DNA of 64,000 nucleotides. Source: Paenibacillus tyrphae (lineage in GTDB: Bacteria > Bacillota > Bacilli > Paenibacillales > NBRC-103111). The stretch covers positions 1-64,000 of the forward strand of contig NZ_JAMZAW010000024.1 in assembly GCF_024158745.1 (NCBI RefSeq), in the 5' to 3' direction. Both the position numbers and the translations under genes were made by a program. Below the pieces are notes generated by a model. That model made no database searches, was not told the DNA's origin, and saw nothing but the letters and a program-made list of their open reading frames with translations. This document shows, one piece after another, positions 1 through 8,504 of this stretch. Position 1 is the stretch's first letter; every line of letters begins with the position of its first letter.

Positions 1-570
1 AAATTGTGGAAGTAAAAGTAGACAATACTAAGAATGGCTATATTAAATAATTTTCTATTACTTATTAATCCGTACGAAATAAAGCCTCATCTAGTCTATG
101 TCCCATATCGTTGTACACATATAAACAAAGAAAGAGTGCTTAATAGCACTCATATTCTTTGCAAAAAAGTCTTGATAAGTTGGCCGCCTAACGGTGGGTT
201 TCGCTTAGATTCAATCTTTTGGGGTTCTTCCACAGCTTTTTTGTCCTAGAGTCTTTGCCGTTCCAGCGGCGAAGGCTCTTTTTATTTTATGCTGAAAAAC
301 GATTGCTTTTAATACTACCACTTGTCCGTTGTTGAATCAATGGGAGGGCGCTTTTTGTTTTTGTCCATGATACCAAAATCCAGATATGAATTGGATTGAC
401 CTTTCCTGCAAAATTTATGGCAAGAAAATTCATTTCATAAAAAAATTCCCGGTGGCAAGACGCCCATAATATGGTATGGTATTAGAGTAAAAAGCGAATG
501 TATGTTTCCTAAAAAAGAAGTCGGATGCTCTAAGCAATTTCAATTCATAGAGAGAAAGAGGTGGATTCCT
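1..570 (+). promoter_or_regulatory. Possible attenuated leader upstream of the ABC exporter
   Basis: No convincing gene lies here. A weak promoter-like pair is visible: TAGACA at 19-24 and TATTAA at 41-46, spacing 16. It is followed by a hairpin near 135-153 (GAGTGC, TTAAT, AGCACTC), a small CCGCC-TAAC-GGTGG hairpin near 185-198 and an intrinsic terminator at 249-285. About 285 bases then separate the terminator from the exporter start. A promoter, hairpins and a terminator ahead of a drug exporter resemble a leader controlled by attenuation. In Bacillus subtilis the related bmrCD genes are controlled by ribosome-mediated attenuation. That function here is inference. The left part could equally be the 3' end of a gene outside the window. 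Confidence 0.35.
249..285 (+). terminator. Intrinsic terminator in the exporter leader
   Basis: An imperfect stem GAGTCTTTGCCG / CGGCGAAGGCTC (249-260 and 267-278) with a six-base loop is followed by TTTTTATTTT. It stands upstream of the ABC exporter, with no clear gene before it. Confidence 0.6.
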
Positions 571-2322
571 TTGTCGTTTGTCGGGCGTCTTGCCTGGTTT
601 TTTCGCGACCGCTGGGGGCCGTATGTGCTGGCTATCGTGCTGATGGCTGCGGTTAGCGTGCTGAATATTTTGCCGCCGCGGATGATCGGAAGCGTCATTG
701 ACCACATCCGCACCGGTTCTTTGACGGCCGAAGGGCTGTGGCAGAGCGTGCTGCTGCTCATCGGCTTGGCCGTTGTACTGTATATCATGATCTACGTATG
801 GATCACGACGCTGTTCGGCAATTCGCTGCTGCTCGAAAAGCTGCTGCGCAGTCGGTTAACCGCTCATTTGACCCGGATGTCCCCGTCGTTTTTCCAGCGA
901 AACAGCACCGGGGAACTGATGGCTCTAGCCACTAACGACGTGCCCGCCATCGGCCAGACGGCCGGTTACGGCGTCATGACGCTTGTGAATACGATTGTCG
1001 GTACGACGGTCGTGCTCGTGACGATGATTTCATTCATCAGCTGGAAGCTGATGCTGGCGGCACTTCTGCCGCTGCCGCTGCTCACGGTGCTGATCAGCGT
1101 CCTCGGCAAGCATACGCGAAAGCGGTTCATTGCCGCGCAGACGGCGTTCGGACGGATGAACGACCAAGCGCTGGAGTCGATTTCCGGCATGCGCGTGATC
1201 CGCTCGTACGTGCAGGAGGAGCACGACCTCGACGCATTTGACCGGATCACCCGCGACGTAATGGATAAGAACATCCGTGTGGCCGCCATCAATGCATTGT
1301 TCCATCCTGCCATCTCGCTGATCGTCGGCTTGAGCTACGTTATCGGCATCGGGTACGGGGCGTATCTGGTGTTCCACAACGACATTACGCTCGGGCAGCT
1401 CATATCGTTTAATATTTATCTCGGCATGCTGATCTGGCCGATGATCGCCTTCGGCGAGTTCATCAACGTACTGCAGCGCGGGACGGCTTCCGTCGACCGC
1501 TTGACGCGCAGCTTCGAGCAGCAGCCCGAAGTGCAAAATCCCGCTCATCCGGTAGATGTCGACCGTCCGGAATCGATCGAGCTGCGCGACCTTACGTTCC
1601 GCTATCCGGGAGCGGCCCAGGATAGCTTAACTGGCGTCTCCTTGCGGCTTGAGCGCGGGCAGACACTCGGCATCGTAGGGCGGACCGGCAGCGGCAAAAG
1701 CACCCTGCTGAAGCAGTTGCTGCGCTTCTATCCGGCCCCGGCTGGCAGTGTGCGCCTCTCGGATGTGCCGATCGAGGAGCTGGCGATCGAACGCGTGCGC
1801 GGCTGGATCGGCTACGTATCGCAGGAGCATCTGCTGCTGTCCAAGTCTGTGCGCGACAACATTGCGCTGGGGCGTCCCGACGCCTCGCCGGGGGAGATCG
1901 GCCGGGCCATTGAGATGGCCTCGTTTACACAGGATGTGGAGCAGCTGCCCGAAGGGCTGCAAACGATCGTAGGCGAGAACGGCGTCATGCTGTCTGGCGG
2001 GCAAAAGCAGCGGGTAAGCATTGCCCGCGCTTTGCTGACCGACCCGGAAATTCTCATTCTCGACGACTCGCTATCTGCCGTGGATGCCCGCACCGAAAGC
2101 GCCATTCTCGGGCACATCCGTGCTGAGCGCGCCGGGAAGACGACTCTGATCGCCACGCATCGGCTGTCCGCCGTCATGCATGCCGATTGGATCGTCGTGC
2201 TGGAGGACGGACGCATTGCGGAGGAAGGAACACATGAGCAGCTGCTGCAGCGCGGCGGCTGGTACAAGGAGCAGTTCGAGCGTCAGCAGCTCGAAGCAAG
2301 CTTGCTGGACGCTTCATCATAG
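571..2322 (+). CDS. yheI: ABC multidrug exporter, half-transporter with atypical Walker B (YheI/BmrC type)
   Basis: This is a 583-residue ABC exporter half: an N-terminal membrane domain with about six transmembrane segments (residues about 10-300) and a C-terminal ATPase (about 340-580). The ATPase has Walker A GRTGSGKST, Q-loop YVSQE, signature LSGGQKQR and a Walker B reading ILILDDS, where Asp replaces the usual catalytic Glu. Such replacement marks one half of heterodimeric exporters, and length and order match B. subtilis YheI/BmrC. I chose the TTG at 571 because AGAGGTGG lies seven bases upstream and the protein then begins like the family; an upstream in-frame ATG at 502 has no good binding site. 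It is transcribed with the next gene, its probable partner. The substrate cannot be told from sequence. Confidence 0.9.
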   Translation: MSFVGRLAWFFRDRWGPYVLAIVLMAAVSVLNILPPRMIGSVIDHIRTGSLTAEGLWQSVLLLIGLAVVLYIMIYVWITTLFGNSLLLEKLLRSRLTAHLTRMSPSFFQRNSTGELMALATNDVPAIGQTAGYGVMTLVNTIVGTTVVLVTMISFISWKLMLAALLPLPLLTVLISVLGKHTRKRFIAAQTAFGRMNDQALESISGMRVIRSYVQEEHDLDAFDRITRDVMDKNIRVAAINALFHPAISLIVGLSYVIGIGYGAYLVFHNDITLGQLISFNIYLGMLIWPMIAFGEFINVLQRGTASVDRLTRSFEQQPEVQNPAHPVDVDRPESIELRDLTFRYPGAAQDSLTGVSLRLERGQTLGIVGRTGSGKSTLLKQLLRFYPAPAGSVRLSDVPIEELAIERVRGWIGYVSQEHLLLSKSVRDNIALGRPDASPGEIGRAIEMASFTQDVEQLPEGLQTIVGENGVMLSGGQKQRVSIARALLTDPEILILDDSLSAVDARTESAILGHIRAERAGKTTLIATHRLSAVMHADWIVVLEDGRIAEEGTHEQLLQRGGWYKEQFERQQLEASLLDASS

Positions 2323-2352
2323 GGCCGCGATTCCAAGCCAACCGGGAAGGAC

Positions 2353-4476
2353 GTGAGTCATATCGCCATAGAAACGAACGAATCATCGGGCAAACCCATT
2401 TTGCGCAGGCTGCTCGGTTACGCGCTGCTTTTTAAATACCGTATCGCACTAGCCCTGCTGGTGCTCTGCTGTGCGGTCGGCGCGGAGCTGGCCGGACCGT
2501 TTATCGCCAAAACGATCATCGATCGTCACATCGGCGCCATCGGGCTGCCATGGGTTGAAATCGCCTCCGGCCTTGATCTGCCCAAAGAAGGGGTCAAACA
2601 GGCCCACGTAGACGGGAAATTCTACATTCGTCAGGATTGGATGGAGGAAGCGGAACGCCGCGGCGCCGTCTTTAACCGGTCCGTGATGAAGGACGCGCGG
2701 ATTTTGCAGCTGGAGGGCGGCTTGTACTTGGTACGCCAGCCGGCTTCGTTGGAAGGTCAATGGTCGCTCGTCGGCCCGGCGAAGGACGGGGAAGCGGCCG
2801 AGGTGAAGCGCACGGTGCCCGGAGGCCGCAGCGAGATGTACCCGGCGCGCAAGCTGTCTGCGACGGAGACGGCGCAGTTTTACCAGCATGACGTTGGTCC
2901 GGTCGCTCGTTGGTTGGGGCTGTTCGTCGGTCTGCTTGCGCTTGGCAGCATTCTGCATTACGTGCAGGGCTTGACGCTGCAGACGACGGCGCTGCGCATC
3001 ATTCAGCGGATGCGGATGGATCTGATGCGCCACATTCAGCGGATGCCGATCCGCTATTTCGATAATACGCCGATCGGGCAGGTCGTATCTCGGATTGCGA
3101 ACGATACGGAAGCGATCCGTGATCTGTTCATGAGCTTTATGGCGACGTTCGTGGTGAGTACGATCAACATCGCAGGCATCTACATCGCCTTATTTTTGCT
3201 TGATGTCAAGCTGGCACTCGTCTCGCTGCTGCTGCTTCCGTTGTTTGCCGTCGTTATGTTCATTCATTTGAAATTTTCGCAAAAGTACGTCGCCATCATG
3301 CGGGCCCGGTTGAGCGATATGAATGCGATGATCAGCGAATCGATTGCGGTCATGCCGATCCTGCAAGCGTTCCGTCAGGAGAAGAACCGCCTGCGGGAGT
3401 TCGATGCGCTCAACGAGGACCGTTATCGGAACCATATCAAGCAGAACCGCGTATTTTCGCTGTCCTCGCGCAATTTCACGGGACTCGTCGGGGCCTTTTT
3501 TACCGCCGGCGCCATCTGGTATTTCGGCGGGCAATCGCTCCAGACTTCGATCTCGTTCGGCGTGTTCTACGCGTTTATCGATTATACGGGGCGGCTTTTC
3601 CAGCCGATCATCGGCATTTTCGACCAAATGCTCAATGCGCAGCGGGCCGTCGTGTCAGCGGAGAAAGTGTTTCACCTGCTCGACATCGAAGGCACCGAAG
3701 TGGTTTCGTCGGACGCAGTACCGCGGCCGGAAGGCCATGTCGTCTTCGACAACGTGACATTCGCCTACAAAACCGGAGAGCCCGTGCTCCGCGGCATTTC
3801 GTTCGAGGCGAGAAAAGGCGAGACCATCGCGCTTGTCGGGCATACCGGCTCGGGCAAAAGTTCGATCATGAACCTGCTGCTCGGCTTCTACGAGCCGACG
3901 GAAGGAGAAATCCGTGTCGACGGAACGGAAATCCGTACGCTTTCGAAGCAGGCGCTGCGCAAGCATATGGGCATCGTGCTGCAGGACCCATTTTTGTTCG
4001 CAGGCGACATCAAGTTTAACGTGAGCTTGTACAACAAACGGATTGGGCCGGAGCAGGTTCGCCAGGCGCTCAAGGATGTCGGCGCGGCCTCCTTCGTCGA
4101 GCAGTTGCCCGGCGGTGTAGACGAGCCGGTAGTAGAGCGGGGGAGCACATTGTCCGCCGGACAGCGGCAGCTCATCTCCTTCGCGCGGGCGCTTGCCTTT
4201 GATCCGGCCATTCTCATTCTCGATGAGGCGACGGCCAGCATCGACAGCGAGACGGAGGGACTCATTCAGGAGGCGCTGCGGGTCGTCAGCGAAGGCCGGA
4301 CGACGTTCGTGATCGCCCACCGGCTGTCCACGATCCGTGAAGCCGATCAAATTCTCGTGCTCCATCGCGGCGAGATCGTCGAGCGGGGCAATCACGAGCA
4401 GCTGATGCGGCTGCAAGGGCGTTACTACCGCATGTACCAGCTCCAATCCGGCAGTACGGCTCAGACGACGGCTTGA
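2353..4476 (+). CDS. yheH: ABC multidrug exporter, second half-transporter (YheH/BmrD type)
   Basis: A 707-residue ABC exporter half starting at GTG, 30 bases after its partner. Between the first and second membrane segments (about residues 50-175) it carries a long extracytoplasmic insertion, typical of the YheH/BmrD side of the pair. The ATPase domain has Walker A GHTGSGKSS, a complete Walker B with catalytic Glu (ILILDEAT) and H-loop IAHRLST. Its signature is LSAGQRQ rather than LSGGQ. Together the two subunits would form one complete and one degenerate ATP site, as in heterodimeric drug exporters. A strong terminator follows at 4492-4542. Confidence 0.9.
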   Translation: MSHIAIETNESSGKPILRRLLGYALLFKYRIALALLVLCCAVGAELAGPFIAKTIIDRHIGAIGLPWVEIASGLDLPKEGVKQAHVDGKFYIRQDWMEEAERRGAVFNRSVMKDARILQLEGGLYLVRQPASLEGQWSLVGPAKDGEAAEVKRTVPGGRSEMYPARKLSATETAQFYQHDVGPVARWLGLFVGLLALGSILHYVQGLTLQTTALRIIQRMRMDLMRHIQRMPIRYFDNTPIGQVVSRIANDTEAIRDLFMSFMATFVVSTINIAGIYIALFLLDVKLALVSLLLLPLFAVVMFIHLKFSQKYVAIMRARLSDMNAMISESIAVMPILQAFRQEKNRLREFDALNEDRYRNHIKQNRVFSLSSRNFTGLVGAFFTAGAIWYFGGQSLQTSISFGVFYAFIDYTGRLFQPIIGIFDQMLNAQRAVVSAEKVFHLLDIEGTEVVSSDAVPRPEGHVVFDNVTFAYKTGEPVLRGISFEARKGETIALVGHTGSGKSSIMNLLLGFYEPTEGEIRVDGTEIRTLSKQALRKHMGIVLQDPFLFAGDIKFNVSLYNKRIGPEQVRQALKDVGAASFVEQLPGGVDEPVVERGSTLSAGQRQLISFARALAFDPAILILDEATASIDSETEGLIQEALRVVSEGRTTFVIAHRLSTIREADQILVLHRGEIVERGNHEQLMRLQGRYYRMYQLQSGSTAQTTA

Positions 4477-4491
4477 TGGATAACCGCAAAA

Positions 4492-4542
4492 AAGGGAATT
4501 CGATGGCGCTACATGCTGCGCTGCGAATTCCCTTGTTTTTTT
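4492..4542 (+). terminator. Intrinsic terminator of the exporter operon
   Basis: A perfect 11-bp stem AAGGGAATTCG / CGAATTCCCTT (4492-4502, 4524-4534) is followed by GTTTTTTT. Confidence 0.9.
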
Positions 4543-4630
4543 CGGATATGTATTTAAAATTGTAGTCGCAAATAACCGGAAATGTGGTAAAATAGTCCTG
4601 ATTTTCATTTCGAAATGAAGGAGGACAACC

Positions 4631-4852
4631 ATGAAAAAACTGATCCTGCTCCTGATGAGCGCCGTGCTCGCACTCAGTTTCGCCGGTTCTGCTTCCGCAG
4701 CGACAAAAGTAAAGAGTTACACCAAGAAAAACGGCACTCACGTCCAATCCCATAATCGATCCAATAAAGACAAGAGCTTCAAGAACAATTGGAGTACCAA
4801 AGGCAACACCAACCCTTACACCGGAAAAAAAGGAACGAAGACACATAAGTAA
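4631..4852 (+). CDS. Small secreted basic protein, function unknown
   Basis: A 73-residue protein with a clear Sec signal peptide: Lys-Lys at 2-3, a hydrophobic core to about residue 18, and probable cleavage after ASA near residue 23. The mature part is about 50 residues, strongly basic and rich in Lys, Thr, Asn and Ser. It has a YTKKNGTHVQSH segment and ends in NPYTGKKGTK. I recall short exported proteins and domain tails with this NPYTGKKGT-type ending in many bacteria, but no function. GGAGG lies just before the ATG and a terminator follows, so it is a single-gene unit. The motif could be the end of a larger cell-wall domain family. Confidence 0.75.
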   Translation: MKKLILLLMSAVLALSFAGSASAATKVKSYTKKNGTHVQSHNRSNKDKSFKNNWSTKGNTNPYTGKKGTKTHK

Positions 4853-4860
4853 TGATCGCG

Positions 4861-4884
4861 CCCCCTCTCAAGGGGGTTATTTTT
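4861..4884 (+). terminator. Short intrinsic terminator after the small secreted protein
   Basis: A six-bp stem CCCCCT / AGGGGG with loop CTCA is followed by TTATTTTTATT. It overlaps the 3' end of the convergent gene on the minus strand. Confidence 0.7.
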
Positions 4885-5311
4885 ATTGTTTATTCAGCAA
4901 CATAAGAATGTTGTCCATAGTTTCGCGATGATTGGGATCTGCCGATAATTGCTGAAAACTATGCATTAGTCTTTCTTTATCAGCCAAATTTTTTTGACTA
5001 GCATAGAGATTCCTAAATTGATTAATAAGCTCTGACGTTGTGCCTGTTATATTGCTGGTCTCATGATTATAGGATGAATATTTGGATAATGCGTTTGCTT
5101 TGGAGGCATGTTCGATCGCGGTTAAATAACCGGTATAATTTCCATCGGTTACAGAATCAAGAGATCCGGAAATTCTTCCTATAGACGCTTTAAAGTCTAG
5201 ATCAATCTTTTGTTGCTTATTATTCGTGGTCATTTGATTCTTAATTAAGTAAACATTTAATGCTAATGAGGCTATCAAGGAAAAGCTCAAGATGAGTTTT
5301 GACAATTTCAT
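4883..5311 (-). CDS. Hypothetical membrane-anchored protein
   Basis: A 142-residue protein with one N-terminal transmembrane segment (about residues 7-24) and a mostly helical, polar, extracytoplasmic remainder. I do not recognise the family. The start follows AAGGGGTG with good spacing. It lies 41 bases downstream of a 59-residue two-segment membrane protein on the same strand, so the two probably form an operon. The region is AT-richer than its surroundings, as is the whole 4.9-6.8 kb block, which may point to acquired DNA. Confidence 0.7.
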   Translation of the reverse strand: MKLSKLILSFSLIASLALNVYLIKNQMTTNNKQQKIDLDFKASIGRISGSLDSVTDGNYTGYLTAIEHASKANALSKYSSYNHETSNITGTTSELINQFRNLYASQKNLADKERLMHSFQQLSADPNHRETMDNILMLLNKQ

Positions 5312-5352
5312 TACCTATCACACCCCTTAAGGCTAAGCATGAAATCTAGTAT

Positions 5353-5532
5353 CTAGCCTGCTGACATGATAATACAACCTAAGGTTACCCAAACTAGGAT
5401 AGAAAAAAGTATCGAAACTGCCACCCTCCGCCTTTCTTTTCCTTCGACAAAGCACCCAATAAACAAATACATAAAAAGGAATGCAATCATTGGGCTAGCA
5501 ATAATAGCCAAGAAAAGCCATAGTTTATCCAT
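5353..5532 (-). CDS. Small two-segment membrane protein, unknown
   Basis: This 59-residue frame begins at ATG (5532) with AAAGGAG eight bases upstream and ends at TAG (5353). It consists of a hydrophobic segment (about 4-28), a short charged loop GKERRR (31-36) and a second hydrophobic segment (about 38-57): a hairpin membrane protein with a basic turn. The plus-strand frame across the same bases has no ribosome binding site and a protein-unlike composition. It precedes the 142-residue anchored protein on the same strand. Function unknown. The ribosome binding site, coherent membrane topology and operon position support a real gene. Confidence 0.65.
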   Translation of the reverse strand: MDKLWLFLAIIASPMIAFLFMYLFIGCFVEGKERRRVAVSILFSILVWVTLGCIIMSAG

Positions 5533-5726
5533 AATATTTCTCCTTTAAAGTGGATCCATAGAGTGGTCTGATCTTTCGATAATTTGATTAAGTGGAGTAG
5601 GACATCTGAAAGAGGAATTGTACTTTGCTTCGCAGCAACGGATGATCATACAGATTTCGAAGGAAGCAACTTTGTTGCGCCAGTAACGTCAAACAAATTA
5701 TACCAATATTATGGGGTTAATACAAA

Positions 5727-6323
5727 ATGAGGAAGTATGTAATCGGATTTGTTTGTGGTGCGTTTATTTCCATGTCTACTATGGTTTATGCCTCGGATTC
5801 CATTCAAGCTTTTTTATTTCCAGTGAAGATCAGTTTCAATGGCAAGAGAATGGATATGAGCGAATACAAGGTATTAAATTACGAAAATCATGCCTATGTC
5901 CCTATTCGATTCATTGCAGAAAATGTGGGAATATCGATAAATTATAATCCCCACCTTAATGAAATTACCTTAAAAGATGCCCCGCTTGTTCCGATCCCTT
6001 TGTCCACGATATTAAAAAGCGATTTTAATAACATTACAAAAATCGAAGTGCAATATGGAGATAGTGGAAAAGTCATAAAGATCAACGATGTGCAGACGAT
6101 CGGTGACATTTCGAGTAAGCTAAAAGAAATCAAGCTTAGTAAAAAGAGCGATCAATCCCGTAGTTATGGATACTTATATTACCTTACGATCATGGATGGG
6201 GACAAAGAATTAACGTATACCAGCACCCTATCATTAGAGGATGTCTACTATGAATTAACCCCATTAACAAATGAGCTGGACAAGTATATTTTAGCATTAA
6301 GGTATAAGGTCAAGGTGAACTAA
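5727..6323 (+). CDS. Exported protein with copper amine oxidase N-terminal-like stalk domain
   Basis: A 198-residue exported protein. Residues 1-23 form a signal peptide ending in VYA. Residues about 30-85 match the repeat called copper amine oxidase N-terminal domain, common in Paenibacillus surface proteins, with the typical YVPIRFIAENVG core and a following segment ending in ITLKD. The remaining ~110 residues are unassigned. No copper or oxidase chemistry is implied by this domain alone; it usually acts as a wall-associated or stalk module. The ribosome binding site is weak, so the start is moderately sure. AT-rich relative to the window. Confidence 0.75.
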   Translation: MRKYVIGFVCGAFISMSTMVYASDSIQAFLFPVKISFNGKRMDMSEYKVLNYENHAYVPIRFIAENVGISINYNPHLNEITLKDAPLVPIPLSTILKSDFNNITKIEVQYGDSGKVIKINDVQTIGDISSKLKEIKLSKKSDQSRSYGYLYYLTIMDGDKELTYTSTLSLEDVYYELTPLTNELDKYILALRYKVKVN

Positions 6324-6341
6324 CCTATTCCTCAGTGCCTA

Positions 6342-6806
6342 TCATTTTCTGTTATCAAGACGTATACCTACAATTGAGAATACAGTAGTGATAATGAGAA
6401 TGAGAATTAAAACTGGAATAACAAGGTAACCACCAGCAACTTCCGTGCTTTCATCTAACCAGTAAGCGAAAAAATTAAATAGCAGCGAACAACCGACAAA
6501 TGCATAGATAAAAAAAGTTGAGGTCGTCTTTTTTTCAAGAATATGCAATGAAAATGCCGCTATTGAAATAGGGACAATGAACATGGCAAATGCGATATTG
6601 TATTCGTGGGAGTTTCCAAAATGTAAAGGAACTAAAGAACAAGAGATGGAAATGGCCCATTTTGCAAAGATCAAACTATACTTATTCAACTTATACTTGC
6701 GAGTTCCGTTTTCTTCTATTACTTTTCTGACTAGTTTATATAGTAAATAACAGAATCCAAGCAATAGAGCTATGATTAAAAGAATGCAGGAATAAATAAT
6801 GATCAT
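6342..6806 (-). CDS. Hypothetical integral membrane protein
   Basis: A 154-residue protein with about five hydrophobic segments (near 3-25, 45-62, 70-88, 95-115 and 124-146) and little soluble sequence. I do not recognise the family. It has a good GAAGGAG site seven bases before the ATG. It is convergent with the stalk-domain gene, with only 18 bases between the two stop codons. It belongs to the same AT-rich block of small envelope genes. Confidence 0.65.
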   Translation of the reverse strand: MIIIYSCILLIIALLLGFCYLLYKLVRKVIEENGTRKYKLNKYSLIFAKWAISISCSLVPLHFGNSHEYNIAFAMFIVPISIAAFSLHILEKKTTSTFFIYAFVGCSLLFNFFAYWLDESTEVAGGYLVIPVLILILIITTVFSIVGIRLDNRK

Positions 6807-6912
6807 ATTTATCTCCTTCTCGTTTTTATTAGCAGATTAACCTCATGAGCTCAGTGTATTCCAGTATTAGAATATCGAATAGTACTAATTACTAATAGTA
6901 CTGGCTAAGAGC

Positions 6913-6965
6913 AAAAAAGAACGCTCCCGCGTCTTCACCTACGGTGCGTCCTTTCCTGGGCTAAC
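6913..6965 (-). terminator. Probable terminator after the NUDIX gene
   Basis: Read on the minus strand, GGACGC pairs with GCGTTC around an inner CACC-GTA-GGTG hairpin and is followed by TTTTTTG. The stem is interrupted, so this is a moderate call. Confidence 0.45.
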
Positions 6966-6968
6966 TCT

Positions 6969-7445
6969 TTACGAATCGTGATATTCGCAGTTGCGGAACA
7001 CCTCATATTTCCATAGATCTCCGTCATACTCCGCCCCCGTGTAAAAGAGAGCAAATTCTACAGGGACATTCGTCGCAAGCACGTCATCCAGGATTGTCCG
7101 GATGCTGCTCACGACTTCCGGCGACTGCATGATCCACTCCTTGCTTTTCCAAGCCAGTGTTCCTTCCGCGGATTCCGTCAAATCCCCTGTAAATTGATCG
7201 GCAACAAAAATGTACATGCCGCCCGCCTGATTCCAAGTGGCGATCCCTTTGAACTGAACAGACTGGAGGTCCAGTCCGGTTTCCTCCTTGACTTCACGAA
7301 TGACGGCCTCCCGGGGCGTTTCATCCGGCATCATCTTGCCTCCGACGCAATTCCACATATTCTTAAAGGGAGGATTATTCCTTCGAAGCATCAAAAATTG
7401 CTCATCCCGGGTAATAAAACAATGCACATACTTGATCTTCATCAT
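6969..7445 (-). CDS. NUDIX hydrolase (MutT-like)
   Basis: A 158-residue NUDIX-fold pyrophosphohydrolase. The full NUDIX box G-x5-E-x7-REVxEExGL is present at residues 36-58, with the metal-binding glutamates intact. The family removes diphosphate from nucleoside diphosphates linked to another group, often oxidised dNTPs. The exact substrate cannot be told. It starts eight bases after the nucleoside hydrolase stop, with AGAGGAT before tandem ATGs, so the two are co-transcribed. This suggests a joint role in nucleoside salvage or pool cleaning. Confidence 0.85.
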   Translation of the reverse strand: MMKIKYVHCFITRDEQFLMLRRNNPPFKNMWNCVGGKMMPDETPREAVIREVKEETGLDLQSVQFKGIATWNQAGGMYIFVADQFTGDLTESAEGTLAWKSKEWIMQSPEVVSSIRTILDDVLATNVPVEFALFYTGAEYDGDLWKYEVFRNCEYHDS

Positions 7446-7453
7446 ATCCTCTG

Positions 7454-8407
7454 CTACCTTACAAGCAAGCTGATCAATTTCTCTTTGAATAAAGGATTGT
7501 TAATCGTTTTGCACACTTTGGCATTCGGGGTATGGCCTCCAAAGCCGTCGGAAATGGCCAGCTTACTGCCGTCATTGAGGATCACTTGGCCATAGGCGGC
7601 TTCTTCCATGGTGCAGACGTAGCAGTAACACCATTTGTCTTCAACGACGATTTCGTTCCAGAGCACGACGCCCATAGCCACGGCATCAGGCAAGTCAACA
7701 ATCGGTTCATTGCATCTTTGGATATTAAATTCCAGCAAGGAACGGTTGCATTTTACGGAAAATACGGCTTCCGGCTTGCCGCTTGCCAGCAATATATCCA
7801 TATCGTCCTTCGTCAAAGCCGCTTCTCCTAAACAGACGTCAAATCCAATAATGGTCATAGGTATACCCGAGTTGAGCATAATACGATAAGCTTCCGCATC
7901 GACATACACGTTAAATTCCGCAACCGGTGTCGTATTTCCGGGGCCAAAGCCCGAAGTGCCCATGGTGTAAATATGCTTTACCTTTTTCATGGTTTCGGGC
8001 GCTTTTAGAATCGCAAGGGCAATATTGGTCACGGGACCGATGGTGACAATTTCGATTTCACCGGGGTTCTTTTCGACAATGTCCAGAATCGCATCTACGG
8101 CATGCCGGCTTTCCGGCAAAAGCGTAGGATGAATCAGATCGCAATCTCCCATGCCATCCTCGCCATGCACATTGACAGCGGTAACCAGATCGCGCATTAG
8201 CGGCTTGGCCGCTCCGACATAAAGAGGCGGCTTTTGCCCGTTCGCCACTTCGATGGTCATCAGCGCATTTTTGGTAGCCAATTCAAGCGGGACGTTGCCG
8301 CACACGGTCGTAATCGCTTCGACCTTAACATCGGCTGATTTTAGTGCCATAATGATGGCTACAGCATCGTCACTGCCGGTATCCGTGTCGATAATTAATT
8401 TTCTCAT
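7454..8407 (-). CDS. Inosine/uridine-type nucleoside hydrolase
   Basis: A 317-residue IUNH-family enzyme that would cleave the N-glycosidic bond of ribonucleosides to base and ribose. The N-terminal DTDTGSDDA is the family's calcium-binding Asp cluster (commonly DTDPGIDDA), and a second conserved segment, GPVTNIA, lies in the middle. I chose the ATG at 8407 because AGGAGG lies ten bases upstream; the 36 residues of open frame before it are not family-like and cross the divergent promoter. It is divergent from a Crp/Fnr-like regulator and followed by a NUDIX gene. E. coli has an analogous pairing of rihB with the Crp-like yeiL. Confidence 0.9.
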   Translation of the reverse strand: MRKLIIDTDTGSDDAVAIIMALKSADVKVEAITTVCGNVPLELATKNALMTIEVANGQKPPLYVGAAKPLMRDLVTAVNVHGEDGMGDCDLIHPTLLPESRHAVDAILDIVEKNPGEIEIVTIGPVTNIALAILKAPETMKKVKHIYTMGTSGFGPGNTTPVAEFNVYVDAEAYRIMLNSGIPMTIIGFDVCLGEAALTKDDMDILLASGKPEAVFSVKCNRSLLEFNIQRCNEPIVDLPDAVAMGVVLWNEIVVEDKWCYCYVCTMEEAAYGQVILNDGSKLAISDGFGGHTPNAKVCKTINNPLFKEKLISLLVR

Positions 8408-8467
8408 AAATAAGACCTCCTGTTTTCGGTGTGGCCTTATTATATAAATCCAACGAGCATGAAAATA

Positions 8468-8479
8468 GGTCAAATGACC
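8468..8479. promoter_or_regulatory. Candidate operator between nucleoside hydrolase and Crp-like regulator
   Basis: The 12-base site GGTCAAATGACC has perfect five-base arms (GGTCA/TGACC) around AA. It sits in the 97-bp divergent interval. It is not the classic TGTGA-N6-TCACA Crp site. Binding by the adjacent regulator is inference. Confidence 0.35.
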
Positions 8480-8504
8480 AAAAGGCAAAAAGAAGGTGGA
8501 GCAC

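Noticed and set aside
185..200. T-box antiterminator
   Set aside because: The GGTGG stretch lacks the conserved AGGGTGGNACCGCG core and no specifier stem is visible.
34..249. 71-codon open frame
   Set aside because: No ribosome binding site, unusual composition, and it runs through the leader hairpins and into the terminator.
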